From assembly GCA_949318235.1 (NCBI GenBank), contig OX439131.1, positions 45,131,226-45,195,225 of the forward strand: 64,000 nt of DNA. Direction: 5' to 3'. The notes under the pieces are model-generated. The model worked only from the letters and a program-made list of their open reading frames with translations. It was not told where the DNA came from and did no database searches. Positions within the stretch are counted from its first letter, which is position 1; each line of letters starts with the position of its first letter. Source of the DNA: Ecdyonurus torrentis (lineage: Eukaryota; Arthropoda; Insecta; Ephemeroptera; Heptageniidae). Positions 1 to 15,431 of this stretch are shown here, piece after piece. The position numbers and the translations under genes were made by a program.

Positions 1-289
1 TAATGATATAAATTAATATTGCAATATTGCAGCAAATTATTCCCTCGTTTTAAGTAAAATATGTTGATAAGTAATTATGACATTTGGGTGCAATGTCCCT
101 GAATTAGAGCACTTGACTGGCAGTCAAAGCTTACGTGCAACGTGGCACATTTTGACCGACTTATTTTTACTGCAAACACCACTTCCAATGCAGCAAGAAG
201 AAACAAAAGTTTTTCTGTTTCTTTTTTTTTTTTTTATATGTATATTTTTTGCTGAACCACCGAGTCTATAAATCATGAGACAGCGTTTT

Positions 290-323
<34 letters not shown>

Positions 324-403
324 CTTCCCTTTTTTAAACTATTTCAAACTCTTCGGCTGTTGTGTAAACAAAAGAATACATTTTAACTATATTAAACTTT
401 TTT

Positions 404-437
<34 letters not shown>

Positions 438-790
438 TATATTGGCTTTATTTCAATATGAAATGTAATATACAATTTTCAATAGGTTATACAAAAAAAG
501 AAGAAGAAGAAGAAGAAAAATAAATAAAAGGTTCAATAAGCTAGAATGCAGTTTTTGTGATGGTAAAATATTTAAAGAAATACATTCTATTTGGTGGAAG
601 ATTTTATATATTTTGAAATTGAAATTTCCTTTCTCTCTCTCTCTCTCAAATGCAGCAACTGCGCACAAAAACAATTTCCAAGAAAATATATTGTTATAAG
701 TTGCATACCTCCGAGGCAAAATCACAACAAACCTCAAGAAACATACAACCTGAATGTAAAATTAATGTTTCAAAATTTATCACAAAGTTT
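1..790. other. Non-coding block with poly(T) tracts
   Basis: No gene is visible. The block has two T runs of about 30 bases (near 291-323 and 408-436), a short (GAA)n stretch near 500-517 and a short (CT)n near 632-647. Open frames here are low complexity or have no coding character. Confidence 0.6.
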
Positions 791-798
791 TGTTGCTG

Positions 799-883
799 TG
801 ACGTCATAAAGATCCTGGATGTTAGGCAACCAGTTGAGCAGAAGTGCCGCGCGGGTTGCATAGAGAGCGCGGCGCTTATATAA
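799..883. promoter_or_regulatory. Possible core promoter: CRE-like site, GC-rich patch and TATA box
   Basis: A perfect palindromic TGACGTCA (799-806) is followed by a patch much richer in G+C than its surroundings (about 846-875, with GCCGCGCGGG and GCGCGGCGC). A TTATATAA box sits immediately after, at 876-883. The order CRE, GC patch, TATA is what a promoter could look like. TATA-like strings are common by chance in such A+T-rich DNA and no coding exon follows on either strand nearby. The GCGGGTTGCAT inside the patch also occurs in MITEs of this window, so this could instead be an old transposon remnant. Confidence 0.3.
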
Positions 884-1643
884 CTCCTCCATAATATACA
901 CTTCGATGAAACTACTTTAGATATGTGATGCAATTAGAGTCGAATTAAAGTGATACCCATAGAGTTATTTCACACTTGAGTTATTTGAGTGCACTCGCGA
1001 CCTCTTTTTGTGTGTGCCTGACCCTCTCCCCTCTCTCCTCCCACACTTGCCTCCCAAACATGCCTCGAAATACACGTAGTTTAATCTACCATGAATTTGT
1101 ATTTTAATTTAAGCTGCTTTTTAGTTGATTAAAAATCTTCTTAAATTCCTCCCTCTATTTAAAATTATATTATAGTTTTCTAAAATCCAAACTAATAAAT
1201 AGACGTTTTTCCCCCTCTATTTCCTTTGGAATTAAGAACATATCTGAAATCATTATTACTTTTTTTTTTCTACGTTGTTTTCTTCTATTCTGTCAACAAC
1301 AAAGCACACACAAAAATAGTCTAAACGATGTAACTTCCGACAGTTGACACTTTGATACAATACGAATTTCCTAAAGAACACCCACAGCCATAATGTAAAT
1401 TTTCAAAGATCTTTTGTACGTCATTCTGTGGCCTCAATAATAAGAAAAAATATATCACTTTTTTTTTTCTTCTTCTTTCAAAAAAAAAAAAAGAAAAAAA
1501 GAAAAAGAAAAAAGACGAAGAAGAAGAAAAAAAAGACAACAACATTTTTTTTTTTTTATGTTAACGGCTATACGTATTATTATAAAAAAATTAGTATAAA
1601 AATCACAATCTTGAACAGAAGGAGTGAGTGAGTAAGTGAGTGT

Positions 1644-1645
<2 letters not shown>

Positions 1646-1674
<29 letters not shown>
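1646..1674. repeat. (GA)n microsatellite
   Basis: An uninterrupted GA dinucleotide tract of about 29 bp, preceded by degenerate GTGA units. Confidence 0.9.
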
Positions 1675-1676
<2 letters not shown>

Positions 1677-3471
1677 AAAACTTAATATTTAAATAAAAAT
1701 TTATAATACTGCAATGACCTATTGAAAAATAGTATTTTAGTTATTTTTTGGCACAGAACAATGGGTAATTCACATTGCAGTAATGAAAAAAAAAAAGTAT
1801 ATAGATATTTAGGTTAATGGAGTGGCCTACATATGTTTATAAAACACTCTGCAATAACATATATATACACAAGATAGATAAAGAGAGACATAATATTAGA
1901 GTATGTAATAAAAATGAGTTGTTGTTTCGAGTTTATATAAGTTTAAATCCCTATGCCTGCCTGCCAGCCCAACCTCCCTCTTTCCCTTCTATTTTGCATA
2001 CAACATGACATTATACAGAGAGAGAGAGAGAGATCACATAACTCCAACATACAAGGTCGTAAAATGTGGTTTTGCAGTACATACACTAGCTATATACGTA
2101 CTGTATATATACGCGTATTCTCTCAATATATTATTATACCGTTTATTATAACTTTCCTCCTTTACTTTACTAGTATATGTCATTTTATTATCGTTAAATA
2201 ATAACAACCGAGATTATGTATTTTTTTAAGTGGGTTTTATTGACTTATTAATTTATTATCTTTAATAAAATTTCAATAAACTGGTTTAAGTGTTTAAGTA
2301 ATATTAAAAATAATGAACAAAATATATTTTAGGTATAAATATGTTTTAAATCAAGCAAAATCAGGGACAAAATGCATGAGTAGTAGGGGGGAATGTAATA
2401 AAAATTTAAATCTAATTATTTTGAGTTTTTAAATAGAAATTAATACAAGGGCATAAAAAAATATAATATAGCAGTTTAGGCCACCAATTTTTTTTTTTTT
2501 TTTTTTTTTTTTTGGAACGGATAGACTAAATATCAGACTCATGTTAACGGGGGAAAAATTTGAGAAAATAAGATTTAATTACTGTTTTTTATAACTAAAC
2601 AAATTAAGTTAATTTATAATTAAAATACAATTTAATAAGGTAAGAGTGACTGATATTTTAACAGCTGCAAAATTTTGATCAATGATTTAAATTTATTTGA
2701 AGTTTAGTTATTTAATTATTTAATCTGGTTACAAGAGAAATAGTAACGTTGATATATTTGTGTTTATAATTTAGCATATTATGACAAAAAGATCCACATT
2801 TTTGTGTCACTATTAACTATACGATCGATATTTATCTGTCAGTATGTTTATATGCATTAGGCAAATGGTTAAGAGTAATAATAATTTTCTAAGTTGTTGA
2901 CAAAAAGATAGTAGGCAAAATTTAAAATGTATTTTAAATTTAAAAAAAAAAAAAAAAAATCTTAATTTCCAGCAAGAAATAATATTTATTTTTTTATTCA
3001 GCAACCAGCAACAGAGCAGATATTAAAATAGTTATTTAACCCATCCCTTTTTAAACCTTTGAAAAATTAAACGTCCATTTCAAATTGGTGACCTCAATTA
3101 AAATGCAATAAAACGTGGGGTTTAATTTGAACTGGAAGTGTGATAAGTTGAAAAACATGCACATTTGTATAGATGTTATGTGAAAAATATGTTATTAAAA
3201 AAAAAAAAGTGATTTTCTTGGAAATATTTGGTTGTGTATCGTGTCAAGAAAAATTTCGTGCATGACAGGGTCGGGAGTGACATATACGACAGCTCCTATA
3301 TAACTTCCCTTATATTGTATTGTATTCCTAACAAAAACATTTCTCATTTTTTTCCTCTCGCGACAGCTCAGATTTGATATTATATTTCAACCTCGAGTTT
3401 TTAGACAATATATTATTTTGATACATTATAAAATATAATATGATGGACTCGATTTTCTAAAAATTACTACG

Positions 3472-3474
<3 letters not shown>

Positions 3475-3512
<38 letters not shown>
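3475..3512. repeat. Poly(A) tract
   Basis: An uninterrupted run of about 38 A. It is one of the longest of several dozen A/T homopolymers of 20 or more bases in the window; similar runs start near 4993, 13594 and 23167. No target-site duplication was seen that would mark it as a retroposon tail. Confidence 0.9.
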
Positions 3513-3514
<2 letters not shown>

Positions 3515-3976
3515 GCGTGTTCAAGAACATTATAGTCGCACTTAACTTAAAACAAGATAAGATAATAAATTAGTAATGAAACATTTAAATGCAACGTATA
3601 TAATAGATAAAAGAAAGCAATGGAAAAAAAAAAAAAAAAAAAAAAAAAGCTTTCCATGCAATTTAGAGCAGATGCAGAGAACCTAAAATTATAACATTTG
3701 TATTTATTTTTTGGCTAGCATATTTTTTTAAACTGCATGAAAGTAAATATGATGCAATTTTATTCATTGTTAGAGGGGGAAAAATGATATTGATATTAAT
3801 AGTATTGTGTTTGACACAAAATCTGCATTAAGTTTTTTTTCTACCATTTTAATGGGGCTTATACTGAATGAAATTAAAAAAAATGCATCCTAAAAAAACT
3901 TTAAAATATTTTATTTAACTGCGAAATAGTTCTTAATCAGAATGCAATCCGATAATTCAAGCACACAACTGAGATC

Positions 3977-4015
<39 letters not shown>

Positions 4016-4989
4016 CATTCACTATGTGCGAAGGTATAACATTTTTCATACTCGCATGCGCAGGAATTCAATACGTATACTGAAAATAGTGATAACCATA
4101 AAGCAAAGCGTACACTAAAATAAAACGTTTTGTTATTTACTTAGAAAATAATATGTAGATAAAAAAAATTATAATAATAATTAGATATTATTTATATGGG
4201 GGAACATTTTTTTTTTAATTTCATAACTTCTTAAATGTATAACCACTTTTTTTTCTTTTTTCCTTTTTTTTTTCTTTTTTTTTTTTTTTTATCAATTTCA
4301 AACATGTTTTTCTTAACTGTAAAAGAAAGAAAAAAAAAAAAAAAAAAAAAAAAAACAGCATGGTATAAGATAGGACATTAACGCTATCGTTATACCTTTG
4401 TCAGATTATTTTTTTCTGTTTATGAAGACATAAAATCTCACATTAAAATAGCAAGTTTTGACTTTTTAATTTACTTATTTATTCATTTAATCCAGGTTTA
4501 TTATTATTATTTTTTTACAATTTTAATATAATTTAATGGCAGTCAATATTTAAATTTAATACCTATTGCAAAACACACGAGGTTTTTAATATGATCGAGA
4601 TCAATTGATCTCATGCTAATAGCTTTTTACGGGTTATTGAAATAGCAAAGTTATTTTACCCTATTGTTGGCACTTCGAGAAATTTTGAGTTGAGAGCATT
4701 TTTGGTGCCACCATTGAGTCTAATCCTATACCTTGGGTATCCAGATTTTCAAGTTTAAGTCTCGAGCTTTATTTGTGGTTTAGATTTTTTTTTTCTTTAA
4801 GTTTTTAGTAACGCATTTGCCAACAATTAGGCCCTACTAAAAATTGGGTCTCGATCATACTATGTAAATACTAGAGTCCTATTTTAAACTAGTTTTATTT
4901 AATATTTTGTTCTGTGTGTACGATAAAACATGCTTTTTTTCTCTCTTTTTTTTTAATCAATGATTCTTCACTATTTTCAGTGCATATTA

Positions 4990-5034
<45 letters not shown>

Positions 5035-5094
5035 ATGCTTTCATGCATTTAAGTTGAAAGGTGACATGCAACAGGGTGATATGACGTGACTTAC

Positions 5095-5160
5095 CTGAGC
5101 CAGGGTACGATGGGCTCGCCACTTGTCGAGCGAGAAACATCTTGTGAAGCACGCCGAGGC
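5095..5160 (-). CDS. Candidate internal microexon, unrecognised protein
   Basis: On the minus strand a T-rich tract of about 60 bases runs into CACTTTAG (acceptor AG at 5162-5161). Then come 66 bases of markedly higher G+C, ending CTCAG before a near-consensus donor GTAAGTC (GT at 5094-5093). The length is exactly 22 codons and all three frames are open: frame 0 begins ASACFTRCF, the others contain GVLHKMFLARQV and RRASQDVSRSTSGE. The frame therefore cannot be fixed here. I recognise no family. The strong flanking splice sites and the composition shift support an exon, possibly alternatively spliced. It has the same orientation as the exons at 32.8 and 57.4 kb. A chance match is possible. Confidence 0.4.
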
Positions 5161-5164
5161 CTAA

Positions 5165-5336
5165 AGTGCCACACACAAGAAACAAACAAAAAAACAAAAA
5201 ATAAATAAAAAAACAAAAACAAAAAAAAAGCACATCAAAATGCAAAAGAAAACACACACAAGGAAAACAACATTAATCATGCCATCCATGTAGTCAAATA
5301 TTTGAGTAGTAATTAATCTTTGTTCTTATCTATTAT

Positions 5337-5371
<35 letters not shown>

Positions 5372-6055
5372 ATAAAAAATAACAACTAAAGTAAAAGTAG
5401 GCTATAAGAAAAATTACTATTTATAAAAGACTATTATAATAAACATTTATTAAATAATTAAAACTATAAACACACATCAAGGTTAATTATTTTTATATAG
5501 AGAGTAAATTTTAATTGAAAAAAAATTAATTAATATCTATTCTATAGATTATCAGACAACCAAACAAGAAAATATGCACTTATAAAATTCCATCAAATTA
5601 AAGACATTTGATTAATAACTGTACTATTTTATTATCAGGCACAAGCAATGCAGTTGATTTTACATAATTAACTATTTTATATCTCACTACTAGAAGTGTT
5701 TATTATTATTATTCATAACTATAGAAGTAAGTAGTACGAGTTCTGTAGTTAAAAAAGATACATTTTAAAATAATAATAATTCCACTAACAAATCATTGTT
5801 GAAAATGAAGGAGTGTTGGCATATAAGCTTAAATATTTCTTATGTATTTAAATTCAATTAAATTGTGTGTGTGTGTGTATGTATGTGTGTGTGTGTATGT
5901 GTATGTGTGTGTGTGTGTGTGTGTATGTGTGTGTGTGTGTATGTGTGTGAGAGAGTGTGCAAGAAAAAGTTTTTGAAACGCAATCATATTCATGAATATA
6001 TTAGACTAACCCCTTCTATTTTTTTTTACGTAAAAATGTGATTTTCACTGGAAAA

Positions 6056-6095
<40 letters not shown>

Positions 6096-6255
6096 TGAAA
6101 CATTAAAGTAGTGTCAAATTAAGTTGAGAAAACCTATATAAAAAAAAGCGTTTTGCTTATTATAATTTTAATAAGAGTTGTTGTTTTTCCCTATTTGTAA
6201 ATAGATAATTCCTTTATTTCTCTTGCGTTTTTGCAAATAACCACGTATGTAAAAG
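5165..6255. other. Non-coding block with a (GT)n microsatellite
   Basis: No gene is seen. Besides A+T-rich sequence it has A runs near 5340-5367 and 6064-6090 and the (GT)n tract described separately. Confidence 0.6.
5864..5949. repeat. (GT)n microsatellite with GTAT interruptions
   Basis: About 86 bp of GT repeats broken several times by GTAT or ATGT units, ending in a few GA units. Confidence 0.9.
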
Positions 6256-6257
6256 TA

Positions 6258-7582
6258 CAGCTCTGGCCAAAAGTTTGAGAACGATATGAAAGTGATCGGG
6301 CAAAACAGATGAGTCATCAATGCAGGTTCCTATTTTCCTGACTATATCGATAGAACGTGAATCTTTCCCCTCGCCTCCTTCTTTAAGTTTGCACTATCTG
6401 TTGTGTCTAGTTTTGTTATCATGCTTTTCGATCAAACAATCACACAGAATGTGGTGATTTCTATTTTTACCTATCAAACTCACAAAATATTGTCTTCATC
6501 AGTTTTATTTTTATATATCCCTTCCATGAAGCAAGAATTTTTTTTTAATATTATTTTTTAAGAATATTCAATAATTATATGATCACAGTTTACGATGTTT
6601 ATGCCACTTTATATTTAATGGATATAATAAAAAAAATGATTTCATTATTTTATCTTTTTTGAATTAAATTATTTATTAAATATAATATTTTATTTTGAAA
6701 CAATATGATTTGATGTCTAATTTTATCTTCTGTTCTTCTTTTCTCCCGCATAAACAATCATCTCTTTATTGCGTCATTTATATTATATAGAATAAAAGTT
6801 GTTTCATTTCATTAATTAAGCTATCTTTTTTTTTTATAAAGTTTTACAAATATTCATTAATTATATAATAACAGTTTATGATATTTATGATACTTTATAT
6901 TTAAGGGATAGGCCTATATTTAAAAAAAAATTATTTCACTATTTTTTTTATTAACATATTTATTAATTATAATATTTAATTTTCAAACAATTTGATTTTG
7001 TATTTAATTTTATCATCTGTTGTTGTTTTATTTCCCCGCATATTTCCGTTTTTTTAATTATAGAATTTAAGTTGTTTCATATAAATAATTAGTTTATGAA
7101 TTAGAGCAAACTATTTACACAAATTATATATATAAACGATTATTTGTAGAAATTAATTAATTGATTAAAAATAAAATAAAAAATTTCAAATAATACAAAA
7201 AAAATATATATATAAAAATAATAATTATAAAATAAAAATATTGGCCTATCTATATAATAAAGTATTTTTACCAAATTTGATATTATATTATTATATAAAT
7301 CTTGTATTCTAACAAAAAACCAAGAGACAGAACATTTTACAATATCAAATAGCAGGCATGCATAACAAAACTAAAATATTTTGTAGTCCTCAGAAATATT
7401 GAAAAGCTAGAAAGGTGTATGCAGCAAGCAAGTAAGAGAGACGCACGTCTGCTTGCTTGCTGCCGTGATAAATAATCGTAATCGCTATAGTGATATAGTC
7501 AGGAAAAATGAAGTTTGCTTGTTTACATGATTTGTGTTGCGGGTTGCATTTCAAATCGTTCTCAAACTTTTGGCCAGAGCTG
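6258..7582. mobile_element. Family D: 1.3-kb non-autonomous Tc1/mariner-like element
   Basis: The left end reads CAGCTCTGGCCAAAAGTTTG and the right end is its reverse complement. The inverted match extends about 26 bp, to ...AGAACG. Both ends are flanked by TA (6256-6257 and 7583-7584), as expected from the TA target of Tc1/mariner transposases. The 1325-bp interior has no transposase frame; the longest open frame (7390-7596, minus) is not transposase-like. The interior contains a ~280-bp imperfect tandem duplication. The last 50 bp include GCGGGTTGCAT, also present in the short family D copies. It probably moved using a transposase encoded elsewhere. Confidence 0.8.
6560..7085. repeat. Imperfect tandem duplication inside the family D element
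   Basis: Two A+T-rich units of about 280 bp follow each other, roughly 6560-6815 and 6846-7085. Matching landmarks are AATATTCA(A/T)TAATTATAT (near 6563 and 6849), a CCCGCATA or CCCCGCATA string, and GTTGTTTCAT (near 6798 and 7071). The spacing drifts from about 286 to 273, so small indels have accumulated since duplication. Confidence 0.7.
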
Positions 7583-7584
7583 TA

Positions 7585-8362
7585 CATACTATACACACTA
7601 TATAATTATATATGAATATCAAAAAGACAGCATATAATTTTATTTGTTTACACATTAAGATCACAATAAGGTTCAAAATTGGCGAGTATTTATTTGTGTT
7701 GTTAGCCTTGCGTTTGCTATCAGCAATAGGTCACTATATAAATGTTTTGATTGAAGTTGTAATGAGTGCCTTGACTTTGAGGTTCCTTGTTGGCAAACTT
7801 GACATTTAGTAATCAAATAATGACCGACTGACCGTCGACTTAATTGTACGGAAATATAAAATACGATCAAAAAAAATTAATAAAATATTTTGAATACGAA
7901 TTGCAGTCTGTTATTTAGCTGAGGATGATACAATCTGTACACTTGACGGTTGCATAATTATTGCAGCCATGTACGAGTAAGGAGAAGAAATTTGTTATTT
8001 AAAATAAATAGATACACTTCAGTGATCAGTGATCTTATTTGTCAAAATTATTTAAATTTTAAATTTGCAAATGTAACAAAAATTATTTATTTAAATTTAA
8101 GTAACAGTAACTGAATTTCTTTCTTTTTTAGAGAATTTAATTATTAGAATATCTTATCTCAATGACACGAAGAAAAAAAATAAGAGAGTCATATTTCAAA
8201 CAATTTTACTTTGTTTTGGTATGTATTATTATAATATAAAAAATTATGTATGTTAAAAATATCTGCAAGGAGAAAAATGAACGCGAAGTAATTATAGTAC
8301 TGTAGCTCAATTTCAACAATGTTAATTCATAACAACCTGAAGTCACTATATTCACACAACTA
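7585..8362. other. Non-coding block, nothing recognised
   Basis: A+T-rich sequence between two mobile elements. The short open frames at 7612-7870 on both strands show no coding character I can defend. Confidence 0.5.
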
Positions 8363-8615
8363 AACGGGAAAAAATTACTACCTATGGCAGGTAAATGAAT
8401 CCTGTATTTTGCAATAGGTACACTTTAATTTAGAACAGGTATAGTTATAAACTAAAATACCACTTAATCTTAGTAGTCACACCTTCATTGTAGTACATTT
8501 CACCTGCATTAGGTATTATTGTAGTATAATAATACCTATATATGTTCTAGATTATATGTCTACCTATTGCATTTACAGGATTTAATACCTGCCTTAAGTA
8601 TTTTTTTCCGTGTAT
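8363..8615. mobile_element. Family F: ~250-bp MITE with long terminal inverted repeats
   Basis: The left arm (ACGGGAAAAAATTACTACC, then GGCAGGTAAATGAATCCTGT and GCAATAGGTA) is mirrored by the right arm. The right arm, reverse-complemented, reads ACACGGAAAAAAATACTTAA then GGCAGGTATTAAATCCTGT and GCAATAGGTA. The inverted match spans nearly 60 bp per side, and TA dinucleotides lie at both outer edges. No coding capacity. Single copy here. Confidence 0.7.
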
Positions 8616-9004
8616 GATGTAAAAAGCATAATTATTTTATAACATATTTTATGATGTATAATTAATTAATTTTATTCAATAAACACACATGGTGTGCAAC
8701 ATATAGCTTAAAATTTACAAAAATACATAAACATTATGACGTATAATAATAACTAATATTACTTACATATAAATTATGTTTTTTTTTTCTTTCCGTGTAT
8801 TTTAAAAGCAAATATGATATTAAAGTTGTGAACATAGAAAACAAGATATTTCCAATAAAAAAAATGTGTGGTTCAAGAAGTATCGGCAAAGTGAAGTCAA
8901 ATATTTGTTGCTCTCTCTTTCTCTCTCTCTCTCTTTCTTTCTTTATTGTTCCTCCCCAAAGCAATGTATAACTGACAACTTCAAAGCAACGACTTGCAGG
9001 CAAA

Positions 9005-9037
<33 letters not shown>

Positions 9038-9802
9038 AATTATTGCAATCTTCAGTTCAAGAATCATCAACCCAGTTTTAATTAAAACATAAAGTTCTCT
9101 TTTTATACCTAATTTCCTGACTTTATACATATCCACTACAATATATACCTGTCTGTCAAAACTGTCTTATAAACGTTGCGGATTTTATCATCTTGTTATA
9201 TAAAAATATACATTAATTAATTTTATATAGCGAACTAAGTTTAAAGTCGGTACGGATGTAAAATGTTACGTAAATCGACGTATTTTGTACGCTGAGAATA
9301 CACAGTATAGTAGAGGCTATTTTAGAGGTATTTTAAAACTGATACCCACCAAACATTGACTCTAAACATTCATATTTATACACCAAATTGCAATGCATAG
9401 AGAGTATCATAGAGTATGTAAAATTAATCCAAAATTCACAATAAGCAATTAAAATGTTTACTCTCTACCAATGAATATTTACTCATTACCAGTGCATATA
9501 AATGTAAGTATCATACTGTCTACTATAGTAAAAACGGTAGAGAGTACACGCTAACGTTTACGGAGAACCCATTATGTATCTTTTGTACTCATCACACTTA
9601 CATCAACACTAGCCTCTATAAGATTGCATATTTCGTGAAAATATACTTGTGTTTTTATGTAATCAGAGCATTTCATATATAAGTACTCTCTATATATAGA
9701 CATTTGAAAGTAAAGATTTGCTGCAGTGTTTATTGTTGGGGGGGAAAAAAAGTGTCAATTTACCCAGAATTTTAAGTTCTGTGCTAAAAGATGTATTACA
9801 TT
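8616..9802. other. Non-coding block with (CT)n and (GA)n tracts
   Basis: No gene is seen. A (CT)n stretch at 8911-8934 and a (GA)n stretch at 9007-9036 lie about 70 bp apart in opposite sense, so together they could form a hairpin. Sequence around 9280-9620 has mildly repeated AGAGAGTA/TACTCTCT words but no terminal repeats I could define. Confidence 0.5.
9007..9036. repeat. (GA)n microsatellite
   Basis: About 30 bp of uninterrupted GA. It is complementary to the (CT)n tract at 8911-8934. Confidence 0.9.
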
Positions 9803-10072
9803 CACTCGAAAAATTGGTGCATTACTTTAGTTACAAATCCAAACTTATTTAAGATAATCACTTTTAAATTATTATGAGTAGCTAAAAGAACACATTTTAA
9901 CAAGTTATTAAAAATAGCTAATTTAAGTTGTTTGAAGTTGTTTTAAGTTTATTTAAGCTATTGTTAATAAATTGCTAGAATGCATTTTTTTAGCTACTTA
10001 TAATAACTCAAAAGTGATTATCTTAAATAAGTTAGGATTCTTAACTAAAGTAATGCACCATTTTTTAGAGTG
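9803..10072. mobile_element. Family B MITE, copy 1
   Basis: The 270-bp element starts CACTCGAAAAATTGGTGCAT and ends with the complementary ATGCACCATTTTTTAGAGTG. It is palindromic through most of its length: ...AAGATAATCACTTTTAA... on the left and ...AAAGTGATTATCTTAA... on the right, with GTAGCTAAAA/TTTTAGCTAC arms. It has no coding capacity. The flanks ATTACATT and TTGTTACA are similar but do not give a clean target duplication. Other copies are at 19.7 and 46.0 kb. Confidence 0.8.
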
Positions 10073-10739
10073 TTGTTACATACAATTATTAAAATACGTT
10101 GATTTACTGCACAAAATAATACGTCCATCATGTGAATGCTACTTTACATAAAAATACGTAACCTTATCCAATGTTAATCAGTCATCATAATATCCATGAG
10201 TCGAGATCAAATTTACTAATGAACTTTCAAGGTTTATAAAACGTGACATAAGGATTTATTTTATCTATATTCTAACTTTTGATTCATTTCTTCCTATATA
10301 AAACCTTCTTATATTTATTATGTGTGTGTTTTTGCGTAGGTATTACGTATATAAGCTTTTGTCTTTCACTTTTCTCTCTCACTCTCTCACCTTGGCTATA
10401 TATACTTCTCTCTCACTTTTGCGAGTCTACATGTGAGAGAGGCCCACTGTCACCTCAACGGAGTTGTGAGGACTGACCTCCCACTTTACTCCTCCTCTCT
10501 TGCCCAGTCAAGTCAAACAAAGGTCAAAACCGGTCAAACAACCTCATCCAACCTTACACACGCACCATTGTTTCTTTCGTTGGAAAAAAAAAAAAAAAAA
10601 GAACTAATAAAAATTAAGAAAAAAAAATATTTTTGCATATAACCTTCATGTTTATATAATTATCTCATGTTTTTTTTTAATAATCAAGACCAATTCTTAA
10701 AAATCAAGAACAAAATTATAAAAAGATTATGTTAATGAC

Positions 10740-10777
<38 letters not shown>

Positions 10778-11413
10778 GAGAATCAAATTCTTTCATAAAG
10801 GAAGCTTATTTAATTTGGAAAGTCTACACGTTACATTCATGACCATGATTTTGAAATTCGTGTTCTAAAATGTTACCTTGCTCTCAGCAATATCTGCATA
10901 TATGTAGTAAAATATGATATTCAATTTAAAAAACCATAATCCAATTGTTGCGTATAATTATTTAAAAGGTGGAATAATTTATGTGACATACATTAATAAA
11001 TTCTACTTTACTTTCAGATTAATATGCACAGCGTGAAATTCAATATATCAAATTTTTGTGTGACATAACCTTTTTCATTTCATTTGAAATATTTAATTAT
11101 ATAAAATTTTAATGTTGTTTAAAGTGACTTTTAATTTCTTTATATACGTAAGTCTTAAATTATTATTAGGAATAGAAAAAAAAATTATTACTTTTTTTTT
11201 AATACATACTTTTTTTAAGGTGCTTATTATATTTAATTTTTTATATCAAAATAATTTATAGTAAATACTTCTGATCCGAAAAAAATTATGTAATTTTAGG
11301 TTCATGCATGCAATAGACAAAAAATAAGATTTTTTATTTTCTCTCTCTCTCTCGTAATAAATTTTTGCAACAGATTTGATTGTTAGGTATCAATAAAATT
11401 ATTATGTACTGTA
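10073..11413. other. Non-coding block, nothing recognised
   Basis: A+T-rich DNA with A runs near 10584 and 10744-10775. The more G+C-rich patch at about 10420-10560 contains a short open frame without splice context or a recognisable product. Confidence 0.5.
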
Positions 11414-11622
11414 TACTTACGTCATTTAATTAAACTAAATTTATATCGTTATATAGCATAAATGTTGCTAAATTAGAGCAGCATAAATAATTATTCTGTA
11501 TAATATAAAATGTTTGCTATGTTCCATAATTGTTATGCAGTATAGCATAAATTATGTTGTAATGCATAAATATTGCTGAAAATGAGTTAGCATAATTATT
11601 ACGTATTCATTTTTGTCCGTGA
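11414..11622. mobile_element. Family E MITE, copy 1
   Basis: The right end reads GCATAATTATTACGTATTC then TTTTTGTCCGTG. The interior is made of GCATAAAT/ATTTATGC palindromic words (ATAGCATAAATGTTGCT, GCAGTATAGCATAAATTATG). The left edge is less certain and was set at the first TTACGT-like match. Similar elements recur at 16.6, 18.4, 46.5, 50.0, 50.2, 52.2, 52.4, 52.9 and 55.6 kb. Confidence 0.6.
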
Positions 11623-11748
11623 ATAAACACCGAGAAAATATTTAAACCATTGTCAAAAAACAGATGAGAGGTTATTTCAACCAAACGCACACACTTTTTT
11701 CTCACATTTTAATAAAGTTATGGGAATAAAATGTAATACAAGTACGTA

Positions 11749-11871
11749 CAGCTCTAACCAAAAGTTTGAGAACGAATAGTATAGGCAACCCGCAAGCACC
11801 ACACTATGTTATCGTTATGAGAAAACGCTGCGGCCGCCGCTACCCCGTTCTCAAACTAGTGACCAGAGCTG
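11749..11871. mobile_element. Family D short MITE, copy 2
   Basis: A 123-bp element with CAGCTCTAACCAAAAGTTTG at the left and the near-complement CTAGTGACCAGAGCTG at the right. A TA flank is present on the left (11747-11748); on the right it has decayed to CA. The interior carries GGCAACCCGCAAGC and a GC-rich GCGGCCGCCGC core. It is the reverse-oriented twin of the copy at 46023-46142. Short open frames here are incidental. Confidence 0.8.
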
Positions 11872-11873
11872 CA

Positions 11874-15430
<3,557 letters not shown>

Positions 15431-15431
15431 G

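Larger units (their letters stand above)
900..5090. other. Non-coding block, homopolymers and short microsatellites
   Basis: I see no gene, RNA or clear mobile element. The content is A+T-rich sequence with many A or T runs of 20-40 bases (around 2489, 3475, 3625, 3980, 4268, 4332 and 4993). A (GA)n stretch lies at 1646-1674 and a shorter one near 2017-2033. Confidence 0.6.

Noticed and set aside
7390..7596. Frame near the end of the family D element as a transposase remnant
   Set aside because: No DDE or helix-turn-helix features and it covers the terminal repeat; the element shows no transposase sequence.
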